This document shows, in pieces, positions 1 through 4,825 of a DNA stretch of 5,377 bases. Numbering within the stretch: position 1 is the stretch's first letter; the number at the start of each line of letters is the position of its first letter. The DNA comes from Pseudomonadota bacterium (GTDB lineage: Bacteria; Pseudomonadota; Alphaproteobacteria; Acetobacterales; Acetobacteraceae), in contig JAJZHU010000176.1 in assembly GCA_021798375.1 (NCBI GenBank), forward strand, positions 1-5,377, read 5' to 3'. The position numbers were made by a program, and so were the translations under genes. A model generated the notes under the pieces. That model saw only the letters and a list, made by a program, of their open reading frames with translations, made no database searches and was not told the origin of the DNA.

Positions 1-627
1 CGAGCCTTCATAGACCGACCAGGCACGCGCCGCGGGGCGATGGACCGCGGGATCGGGATCGATCAGGCGGCGGTGATAGGCGTTCAGCAGGTCGCCACGT
101 TCGGACGGCGGGAGAAATTCGACGAAGATGCGATGTGCTTCGGGGAATATGGTACCCATGCCGTGCAGGAACCACTCGACCTCGGCCGGGCGCCCCAGGA
201 ACATGCCGCGCAGCACAAGCCCGGTGACGTGCAATGCGTGCGCCTGGGCATAGGCCAGCGCCAGCGTCGAGCCCCAGGAGCCGCCGAACAACAGCCAGCG
301 TTCGATACCCAGATGGGTGCGCAGGGCTTCGATATCGGCCACCAGATGCGGCGTGGTGTTGTCGATCAGGCTGCCCAGCGGGCGCGAGCGTCCGGCGCCG
401 CGTTGATCGAACACCACCACCCGCCAATGTTGCGGGTCGAAAAACCGCCGATGCACCGCCCCCGCCCCGGCGCCGGGACCGCCGTGCAGGAACAGCACCG
501 GTTGACCGGCGGGATTGCCCGCCTGTTCCCAATAAAGCTCGTGCCCGCTGCCCACCGGCAGGGTTCCGGTTTGATAGGGGACGATATCGGGGAATAAATC
601 ACTGCGCGACTTGGGGCTATTGGCCAT
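1..627 (-). CDS. pip: Proline iminopeptidase (alpha/beta hydrolase), N-terminal part; gene continues beyond the left edge
   Basis: Serine peptidase (family S33) that removes N-terminal proline from peptides, probably in the cytoplasm since no signal peptide is seen. The 209 visible residues begin MANSPKSRSDLFPDI and read through to base 1 without a stop; the family is usually about 310-320 residues, so roughly a third is missing. Visible motifs are HGGPG (residues 48-52, oxyanion hole region), FDQRGAGRS (73-81) and the nucleophile elbow GGSWGS with Ser117. The fragment ends just after AWSVYEG, the family segment usually written AWxxWEG; its Glu (207 here) matches the glutamate reported to bind the substrate amino group in the Serratia enzyme. 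The second aromatic is Tyr rather than the usual Trp. The catalytic Asp and His lie outside the window. Start choice is uncertain: an in-frame ATG five codons upstream (642) is equally possible, and neither has a clear Shine-Dalgarno. An in-frame stop at 667-669 excludes a longer start. The gene diverges from the DUF423 gene. Confidence 0.93.
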   Translation of the reverse strand, partial: MANSPKSRSDLFPDIVPYQTGTLPVGSGHELYWEQAGNPAGQPVLFLHGGPGAGAGAVHRRFFDPQHWRVVVFDQRGAGRSRPLGSLIDNTTPHLVADIEALRTHLGIERWLLFGGSWGSTLALAYAQAHALHVTGLVLRGMFLGRPAEVEWFLHGMGTIFPEAHRIFVEFLPPSERGDLLNAYHRRLIDPDPAVHRPAARAWSVYEGS

Positions 628-696
628 GACGGTATTTTGCATAGGAGAACGAGTAAGGCTAGAGCTTTACCCCGCAACTGGATTAGAAGGCTTGCC

Positions 697-1062
697 ATGC
701 AACGCATCCTTGTCGCCCTCGCCGGATTTTATGGTTTTGTCGCCGTGTTGATGGCCGCTTTAACCTCGCACCTGCTGGCGGGGCGCATCGACGCGGCGTC
801 GCTGGCGATTGTGAAAACCGGCATCGACATCGAAGCCTGGCACGCGCTGGCGCTGTTGATCGTCGGGTTGGAGGTGACGCGGCTGGGGAAATGGGGCTTG
901 CGCGCCGGGGCTTTGTGGGCGTTCGGCATTTTCTTGTTTTGCAGCGCGGTTTATTGGCGCGGAATCATGGGCTCGTCGCTAGGCGGGGTGGCTCCCGCGG
1001 GCGGGATCAGCCTGATGCTTGGCTGGCTGATGCTGCTGTGGGGCGGGGTACGCGGGTTTTGA
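697..1062 (+). CDS. DUF423 family small inner-membrane protein (YgdD/YwdK-like)
   Basis: A 121-residue hydrophobic protein with about four membrane helices (roughly residues 5-25, 48-63, 69-87 and 103-118), the usual size and topology for DUF423. Recognisable family features are the N-terminal helix ending near a conserved His (ALTSHLL, His25), the AWHALALLIVG helix, and the C-terminal VAPAGGISLMLGW segment, which corresponds to the family's TPxGGxxFxxGW region. The molecular function of the family is not established. The start is ATG 697 because AGAAGG (685-690) lies six bases upstream; the frame stays open back to a TTG at 637, but that extension lacks family-like sequence. It is the first gene of a four-gene plus-strand cluster. 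Its stop TGA (1060-1062) overlaps the probable TTG start of the RlmM-like gene. In E. coli the DUF423 gene ygdD also sits next to rlmM, which supports both assignments. Confidence 0.87.
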   Translation: MQRILVALAGFYGFVAVLMAALTSHLLAGRIDAASLAIVKTGIDIEAWHALALLIVGLEVTRLGKWGLRAGALWAFGIFLFCSAVYWRGIMGSSLGGVAPAGGISLMLGWLMLLWGGVRGF

Positions 1063-1979
1063 TCGCAGTTCCTTACGGCAGCGCCTATTTGGCGGCGCCT
1101 GAATATGAAGCGCCGCTGGCCGAGGAACTGGCACGCCATGGGGTCGGCATTGCCTCGTGGCACGGGCGTTTGGCGCTGTCGCCGGAGGCTCCGGTGGCGT
1201 CGGCTTGGGCATTGGAGGTTTGGACCGCGCCGCAATTGATCGAAATCGGATCGATCAAATCGGCGGCCAATGCGCTGCGGGCGATCCAGCGCAACTGGGG
1301 CGCTTACGAGGTTGCGCATCACCGCCGCATGGCCTTGATCGCGGAAAATCTGCCGCCCCTAAAGCGCCGCCCGCTGCGTTTTCCCGAATTGCCGCCCACC
1401 GGGCATCTGGGCGCCTGGACCCTGCTGGAGCCCAATCTGATGCTGGCCTCGGCCACCACCAGCAGCGCGTTCGTGAACGGCGAGATCCTGTTCGAGGAAG
1501 ACCACATCGGCCCGCCCAGCCGCGCCTATTTGAAATTATGGGAGGCCTGCACCCGCCTGGGCCATTGGCCCCAACCGGGCGAACATTGCATCGATCTGGG
1601 CGCTACCCCCGGCGGTTGGACCTGGGCCATCGCCAAGCTGGGCGCCGAAGTGGTGGCGATCGACAAGGCCCCGCTCGCACCGCAGGTCGCCGCGATGAAG
1701 GGGGTAAGTTTTCGCACCGGCAGCGCCTTTGCCGAACCACCCGCGCCGGTGGATTGGCTGTTTTGCGATGTGATCGCCTATCCCGAACGCAGCCTGCGCA
1801 TGGTGCAAAACTGGATCGCCGCGGGGGCGCCACAGCACATCGTGTGCAGCATCAAATTCCAGGGCGCCACCGACCACGATGCCGCCGAGGCCTTTGCGGC
1901 GATCCCCGGCGGGCATGTGTCGCATCTTTGTTACAACAAACATGAGCTGACATTTTTGTGGGACGCCTGCGCCGCATGA
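1059..1979 (+). CDS. RlmM-like SAM-dependent 23S rRNA 2'-O-ribose methyltransferase (FtsJ fold)
   Basis: Predicted cytoplasmic RNA 2'-O-methyltransferase of the COG2933 (RlmM/YgdE) group; E. coli RlmM methylates C2498 of 23S rRNA. With TTG 1059 as start it has 306 residues. The C-terminal half is a Rossmann methyltransferase: motif I DLGATPGGW (179-187) binds SAM, and IDKAPLAPQV follows it. An FtsJ-type K-D-K-E tetrad can be assigned to Lys159 (SRAYLKL), Asp237 (FCDVIAYPERS), Lys266 (SIKFQG) and Glu296 (NKHELTFL). The first ~150 residues do not visibly match the THUMP-containing half of E. coli RlmM (366 residues), so substrate recognition may differ. Start: the frame is open upstream to 891 but that part lies inside the DUF423 gene. 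TTG 1059 overlaps the DUF423 stop as TTGA, with a GGGGCGGGG stretch about ten bases upstream, and is preferred without being proven. The 3' end overlaps the next gene as ATGA. I avoid the symbol rlmM because the target base cannot be confirmed. Confidence 0.86.
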   Translation: MIAVPYGSAYLAAPEYEAPLAEELARHGVGIASWHGRLALSPEAPVASAWALEVWTAPQLIEIGSIKSAANALRAIQRNWGAYEVAHHRRMALIAENLPPLKRRPLRFPELPPTGHLGAWTLLEPNLMLASATTSSAFVNGEILFEEDHIGPPSRAYLKLWEACTRLGHWPQPGEHCIDLGATPGGWTWAIAKLGAEVVAIDKAPLAPQVAAMKGVSFRTGSAFAEPPAPVDWLFCDVIAYPERSLRMVQNWIAAGAPQHIVCSIKFQGATDHDAAEAFAAIPGGHVSHLCYNKHELTFLWDACAA

Positions 1980-2689
1980 ACCAGCATCCTTTAATTTCGG
2001 TTGTTGTACCGGTGCGCAACGAAGCGCCGAATCTGCGTCCGCTGGTGGAAGAAATCGCCGCTGCCCTGGTGGGGATTGATTTCGAGATCGTCTATGTGGA
2101 TGACGGCAGCAGCGATGCGACGCCCTTTGAACTGGCGACGCTGGCCACCGCATTCCCGTTGCGTTTTCTGCGCCACCGTCACAGTTGCGGCCAAAGTGCC
2201 GCCGTAATCACCGGCGTGCGGGCCGCGCGCGGCCGATGGATCGCCACCTTGGATGGCGACGGGCAGAACGACCCCGCCGATATTCCCGCCCTGCTGGCGC
2301 ACGCCCAGGCCGAGCCGGGTCCGGTCCTGATCGCAGGCCATCGCATCCATCGGCGCGACAATTGGCGCAAGCGCATTTCCTCGCGTATTGCCAACAAAAT
2401 CCGCGCCGCCGTATTGGGCGACCGCACCCCCGACACCGGCTGCGGGTTGAAATTGTTCGCCCGCGAGCTGTTTCTGAGCCTGCCGCATTTCGATCACATG
2501 CACCGCTATCTGCCGGCGCTGTTCCTGCGCGCGGGCGCCAAGGTCCTATCGGTGCCGGTGCATCACCGGGCGCGCTCGCGGGGGGTTTCCAATTATGGCA
2601 CGCTGGACCGGCTGCTGGTGGGGCTTCCCGATCTGTGCGGCGTGTGGTGGCTGATGCGGCGCGGCAAGCGGCCCCAAATCGAACCATGA
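1976..2689 (+). CDS. Family 2 glycosyltransferase, DPM1-like (polyprenyl-phosphate sugar synthase type)
   Basis: A 237-residue GT-A fold enzyme, predicted to transfer a sugar from a nucleotide-sugar donor to a polyprenyl phosphate on the cytoplasmic face of the inner membrane. Visible motifs: SVVVPVRNEAPNL near the N-terminus, YVDDGSSD (40-46) for nucleotide binding, GQSAAVITGVRAARG (72-86), and the DGD metal-binding motif in TLDGDGQNDPADIP (91-104). DTGCGLKLF (153-161), HRYLPALFLRAG (176-187) and the RSRGVSNYG segment (200-208) follow, as in dolichol-phosphate-mannose synthase-like proteins. There is no C-terminal membrane-helix pair such as GtrB-type enzymes carry; length and layout fit soluble or peripheral DPM1-like enzymes. 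The sugar donor cannot be read from sequence. The start is ATG 1976, overlapping the preceding stop as ATGA; only a weak GTGGGA lies 12 bases upstream, so translation probably depends on coupling. An in-frame GTG at 1958 is an alternative. The 3' end overlaps the VTT gene, again as ATGA. Confidence 0.9.
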   Translation: MNQHPLISVVVPVRNEAPNLRPLVEEIAAALVGIDFEIVYVDDGSSDATPFELATLATAFPLRFLRHRHSCGQSAAVITGVRAARGRWIATLDGDGQNDPADIPALLAHAQAEPGPVLIAGHRIHRRDNWRKRISSRIANKIRAAVLGDRTPDTGCGLKLFARELFLSLPHFDHMHRYLPALFLRAGAKVLSVPVHHRARSRGVSNYGTLDRLLVGLPDLCGVWWLMRRGKRPQIEP

Positions 2690-3336
2690 ACAAATTCGCG
2701 CCGCCGGCATGGGCCAAATCGCTGCTGTTGCTGTTGGGTGTGGCGGGGGTTGTGGCCGGCGTGCATTTGCTGACCGGCAATCGCCTGGCCTTGCTGGACA
2801 CGCATCGCGATCCGTTGGGCATTGGGGTGTTCATTCTGCTGGGTGCGGCTGCCTGCGCCTTCGGGCTGCCGCGCCAATTGGTGGCTTCGGCGTCGGCGGC
2901 GGCGTTCGGTCTGTGGGGCGGTGTTGCAGTCGCGCTGGCGGCGCAGTTCACCGGCTGCATGGCCGATTTCTTTTGGGCGCGTTTCATCGGCCGGGCCTGG
3001 ACCCAACGGCGCATCAAGGGGCGTCTGGCCCAGGCCGACGAGTTTTTTACCGCCCGGCCGGTATCCACCACGCTGATGCTGCGGCTGTTCCCAATGGGGA
3101 ATAATCTGGCGGTCAATCTATTGGCGGGTGTTTCAAACGTGTCCGCCGTGCCGTTTTTCACGGGATCGTTGTTGGGCTATGTGCCGCAGACACTGATATT
3201 TGCCTTGGCGGGCACCGGGTACACCACGCATTTGTGGGTCGGGCTGGAGTTGTTCGTGCTTTCAACCGCGTTGGGGCTGTGGCTGGCAAAGCGCCACCGC
3301 GCCCGGCGCGCCGGTGTCATCGGCGGCGGCAACTGA
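2686..3336 (+). CDS. VTT-domain membrane protein (DedA/TVP38/TMEM64 family)
   Basis: A 216-residue integral inner-membrane protein with hydrophobic segments at about 11-30, 45-60, 66-92, 155-177 and 183-202. The VTT core is seen in the GLPRQLVASASAAAFGLWGG segment (60-79) and in MLRLFPMGNNLAVNLLAGVSNV (131-152) followed by FFTGSLLGYVPQTLIFALAGTG (157-178). This includes the family's Arg-x-x-Pro, Asn-x-x-(A/L)-G and T/S-x-LG-x-x-P pattern. Some DedA-family proteins transport or flip undecaprenyl phosphate, and eukaryotic relatives are lipid scramblases; which lipid this one handles is unknown. The start is ATG 2686, overlapping the glycosyltransferase stop as ATGA, with no good Shine-Dalgarno nearby, which suggests translational coupling. 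The overlap with a DPM1-like glycosyltransferase suggests a shared polyprenyl-phosphate role, such as recycling or flipping the carrier (inference). The C-terminus is basic (AKRHRARR), consistent with a cytoplasmic tail. Its stop directly abuts the stop of the convergent LOG gene. Confidence 0.88.
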   Translation: MNKFAPPAWAKSLLLLLGVAGVVAGVHLLTGNRLALLDTHRDPLGIGVFILLGAAACAFGLPRQLVASASAAAFGLWGGVAVALAAQFTGCMADFFWARFIGRAWTQRRIKGRLAQADEFFTARPVSTTLMLRLFPMGNNLAVNLLAGVSNVSAVPFFTGSLLGYVPQTLIFALAGTGYTTHLWVGLELFVLSTALGLWLAKRHRARRAGVIGGGN

Positions 3337-3918
3337 TCAAATTCGATCGGATTCCGCAACCGGCTGAGCGGGGATTGCTTCGATCAAGCGCAGCAATTCG
3401 GGGATATTATCAACCACCTGGAACAAATCGCGGGTGGCCTCGGCCATGAATTGGTTGGCGATGGCGTCGTCGAGCAACGCCAGGAACGCATCGGCGGATC
3501 CGGCTATATTGGCGATAAAAATCGGTTTATCGTGCAGTTTGAGCTGCTTCCAGGTGATGACCTCGATGGTTTCATCGAATGTGCCGACAGCGCCCGGCAG
3601 CATCACAAACGCATCGGCCTGTTCGAACATGTGACGCTTGCGGCTGTGCATGCTGTCGGTGATCACAAGATCGGGGAGGTCGGTATGCGCGACCTCGAAG
3701 GCGGTGAGAAATTGCGGGATCACACCCAGGACGTTGCCACCCGCCGCCAGCGCCGCGTCGGCAAGCTGACCCATCAAGCCGATCTGCCCGCCGCCATAGA
3801 CCAACCGGTTGCCGGCCTCGGCAAGCCCGCGGCCCAATTCCTGCGCCGCCGCCGCGAATTGCGGCCGGTTGCCCACCCGTGAGCCGCAAAACACCGCTAT
3901 CGATCGCGTCGAGACCAT
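3337..3918 (-). CDS. LOG-family protein (cytokinin riboside 5'-monophosphate phosphoribohydrolase-like, TIGR00730)
   Basis: A 193-residue Rossmann-like protein of the 'lysine decarboxylase' (misnamed) LOG family. Characterised members hydrolyse nucleoside 5'-monophosphates (AMP, or cytokinin ribotides) to free base and ribose 5-phosphate in the cytoplasm. Visible motifs: IAVFCGSRVGN (7-17), RLVYGGGQIGLMGQLADAAL (38-57), VIP (66-68), the MHSRKRHMFEQADAF segment (90-104) with the conserved Arg-Lys, and TWKQLKLHDKPI (122-133). The signature PGGxGTxxE reads PGAVGTFDE (108-116), with Ala110 in place of the second Gly, while the catalytic-region Glu116 and GT are retained. Start: ATG 3918 has AAGGA (complement of 3927-3931) eight bases upstream; a TTG one codon earlier is possible but less likely. 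The gene diverges from the tRNA-Pro gene and ends tail-to-tail with the VTT gene with no spacer. The physiological substrate cannot be told from sequence. Confidence 0.92.
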   Translation of the reverse strand: MVSTRSIAVFCGSRVGNRPQFAAAAQELGRGLAEAGNRLVYGGGQIGLMGQLADAALAAGGNVLGVIPQFLTAFEVAHTDLPDLVITDSMHSRKRHMFEQADAFVMLPGAVGTFDETIEVITWKQLKLHDKPIFIANIAGSADAFLALLDDAIANQFMAEATRDLFQVVDNIPELLRLIEAIPAQPVAESDRI

Positions 3919-3958
3919 CAATCCGTTCCTTGCGTTGCCGAGGGCGCCATTGAGGCCA

Positions 3959-3988
3959 AATCTAGCCGCGCGTCCAGAGCGCCGCCAA
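3959..3988 (-). promoter_or_regulatory. Possible sigma70-type promoter for the LOG-family gene
   Basis: On the minus strand, TTGGCG (complement of 3983-3988) and TAGATT (complement of 3959-3964) are separated by 18 bases. The -10 element lies 40 bases before the ATG at 3918. Each hexamer matches consensus only in part (TTG of the -35; four of six in the -10). This is a candidate only, with no other support beyond its position in the divergent gap. Confidence 0.27.
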
Positions 3989-4013
3989 GCCGCCAGCGGA
4001 AGAATGTTACCCT

Positions 4014-4027
4014 ATTTGCAATTTGCA
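4014..4027. repeat. Tandem 7-bp direct repeat ATTTGCA x2 in the LOG / tRNA-Pro divergent gap
   Basis: Two perfect adjacent copies of ATTTGCA (4014-4020 and 4021-4027) lie directly upstream of the candidate -35 element of the tRNA promoter. The position would suit an upstream activator site or an AT-rich UP-like element, in a stretch otherwise rich in GC. A reverse-complement copy, TGCAAAT, follows the tRNA at 4146-4152. The repeat is certain; a function is not. Confidence 0.4.
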
Positions 4028-4030
4028 CCC

Positions 4031-4058
4031 TTGCGCCCCCCCCTGCCTGGGGTTATAT
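4031..4058 (+). promoter_or_regulatory. Probable promoter of the tRNA-Pro gene
   Basis: TTGCGC (4031-4036) and TTATAT (4053-4058) are 16 bases apart (17 if the -10 is read as TATATC at 4054-4059). They end about ten bases before the first tRNA base, the distance expected for a short-leader tRNA transcript. The -35 keeps only the TTG core. The spacer is unusual: eight C residues (4036-4043) followed by TGCCT and GGGG (4049-4052), which could pair. Confidence 0.42.
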
Positions 4059-4068
4059 CGCCGCCCCA

Positions 4069-4145
4069 CGGAGTGTAGCTCAGCCTGGTAGAGCACTGTG
4101 TTCGGGACGCAGGGGCCGGAGGTTCGAATCCTCTCACTCCGACCA
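4069..4145 (+). tRNA. tRNA-Pro, anticodon CGG
   Basis: A complete cloverleaf. The acceptor stem CGGAGTG (4069-4075) pairs perfectly with CACTCCG (4135-4141); the discriminator is A4142 and CCA is encoded at 4143-4145. The D stem is GCTC (4078-4081) with GAGC (4091-4094) around the loop AGCCTGGTA. The anticodon stem is CTGTG (4096-4100) with CGCAG (4108-4112), including one T-G wobble. The anticodon loop is TTCGGGA (4101-4107), giving anticodon CGG at 4103-4105, which reads the proline codon CCG. The variable loop is five bases (GGGCC). The T stem is GGAGG (4118-4122) with CCTCT (4130-4134), with one G-T wobble, around the loop TTCGAAT. The C1-G72 pair and A73 are usual for bacterial proline tRNAs. 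No T-run terminator is seen downstream. Confidence 0.97.
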
Positions 4146-4219
4146 TGCAAATGGTTGGTATTGCGGTGGTTGAGCGCCGTATGAAATCACCCGATCCTCC
4201 CTGAAATTTCGCGGCGCAG

Positions 4220-4250
4220 TTGACCCGTGGCGTGACTTGCGCCTCAATAC
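4220..4250 (+). promoter_or_regulatory. Weak candidate promoter upstream of the first NTF2-like gene
   Basis: TTGACC at 4220-4225 is a good -35 match (five of six). About 17-19 bases later only TCAATA/CAATAC (4244-4250) is found, a poor -10. A gene that follows a tRNA and has its own ribosome binding site is likely to need a promoter in this 171-base gap, and this is the best candidate I see. Reading through from the tRNA promoter is the alternative. Confidence 0.22.
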
Positions 4251-4316
4251 GCCAAAATCCGCCGGCCCGATCAAATCGAGCGCTGGCAGCACAGAATTTT
4301 ATTGAGGGGGCGCGCC

Positions 4317-4736
4317 ATGTTCAAATCGAGTGTCGTATTGTCTTTGCTGGTTTTTGCCGCGGGGAATCCCGCCCTGGCAAAAGCGCGGGTTGCCACGCCC
4401 GATCAGGTGGTGGCACACCATCTGCGGGCCTTTACCCAGCATAATTGGGATGCGCTGATCCAGGATTATGCCCCCAACGCGGTGGTTATAACGCAAAATG
4501 GCCCCATCGAGGGGATTCCGGCGATCTATAAATTCTATCAATCGATCAACAGCATCACACCCGCGCCCGATTTTCAGGTGACCCTGGTTCCGGCGGTGGG
4601 CGACGCGGGCCTCGCGGATTGGGTGATGAATCCGCACAAGCCGGGCTCGCTCAAGGGGCACGATATTTTCATCGTGCGCAACGGCAAGATCCAGTTCCAA
4701 ACCACGGTCAACGTGCGCCCGGCCAGCCAGCCCTGA
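4317..4736 (+). CDS. Exported NTF2/SnoaL-like small protein, paralog 1
   Basis: A 139-residue protein with a likely Sec signal peptide: Lys3, a hydrophobic core SSVVLSLLVFAAG, and an ALA|KA cleavage site after residue 21. The mature part (about 118 residues) fits an NTF2-like alpha+beta cone: a first helix TPDQVVAHHLRAFTQHNWDALIQDYAPNAV begins it, as in SnoaL/nuclear-transport-factor-2-like domains, with the typical hydrophobic-W-D/N and tyrosine/alanine-P-D/N-A pattern. GIPAIYKFYQSI gives the third helix, and the C-terminal strands contain DWVMNP and GKIQFQTTVNVRP. The domain class is fairly clear, but the ligand or enzyme activity is unknown; many family members lack known activity. The start is ATG 4317, with GAGGGGG (4304-4310) six bases upstream; an in-frame TTG at 4302 is less likely as it would add RGRA before the signal peptide. 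It is followed after 89 bases by a paralog in the same direction. It probably acts in the periplasm if the organism is Gram-negative. Confidence 0.8.
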   Translation: MFKSSVVLSLLVFAAGNPALAKARVATPDQVVAHHLRAFTQHNWDALIQDYAPNAVVITQNGPIEGIPAIYKFYQSINSITPAPDFQVTLVPAVGDAGLADWVMNPHKPGSLKGHDIFIVRNGKIQFQTTVNVRPASQP

Positions 4737-4825
4737 AGATTCTTTCTTCCGCGCCTCCCGCTTCAACTTTAATGCGTACACCACCGGTAAACCCGGGCCT
4801 GGAAATCTTCAAAGGAATCCCATCG

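Noticed and set aside
40..597. Plus-strand open frame of 185 codons opposite the proline iminopeptidase gene
   Set aside because: It is the antisense of a strongly recognised Pip coding sequence, has no family-like sequence, and is expected by chance in GC-rich DNA.
643..647. AGGAG on the plus strand as a ribosome binding site for an earlier start of the DUF423 gene
   Set aside because: No ATG, GTG or TTG follows at a suitable distance, and ATG 697 has its own AGAAGG and matches the family N-terminus.
1157..1945. 262-codon open frame on the plus strand within the RlmM-like gene
   Set aside because: It is an out-of-frame shadow, rich in Arg/Gly/Pro, while the overlapping frame has clear methyltransferase motifs.
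2208..3161. 317-codon minus-strand open frame across the glycosyltransferase and VTT genes
   Set aside because: It spans two well-recognised genes on the other strand; its composition is Ala/Arg/Pro-rich with no motif, typical of antisense frames in GC-rich DNA.
4069..4145. tRNA-Pro as an integration site for a genomic island carrying the NTF2-like genes
   Set aside because: No second copy of the tRNA 3' end, no integrase and no composition shift are visible in the window.
4271..4330. 10-bp direct repeat TCAAATCGAG at 4271-4280 and 4321-4330 around the start of paralog 1
   Set aside because: The second copy is inside the signal-peptide codons, and similar ATCAAATCG strings occur elsewhere in the window, so it is probably coincidence.
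4735..4810. Inverted repeat GAAGATT / AATCTTC flanking the gap between the two NTF2-like genes
   Set aside because: Seven bases with a 62-base loop is within chance expectation, and no supporting structure lies between the arms.
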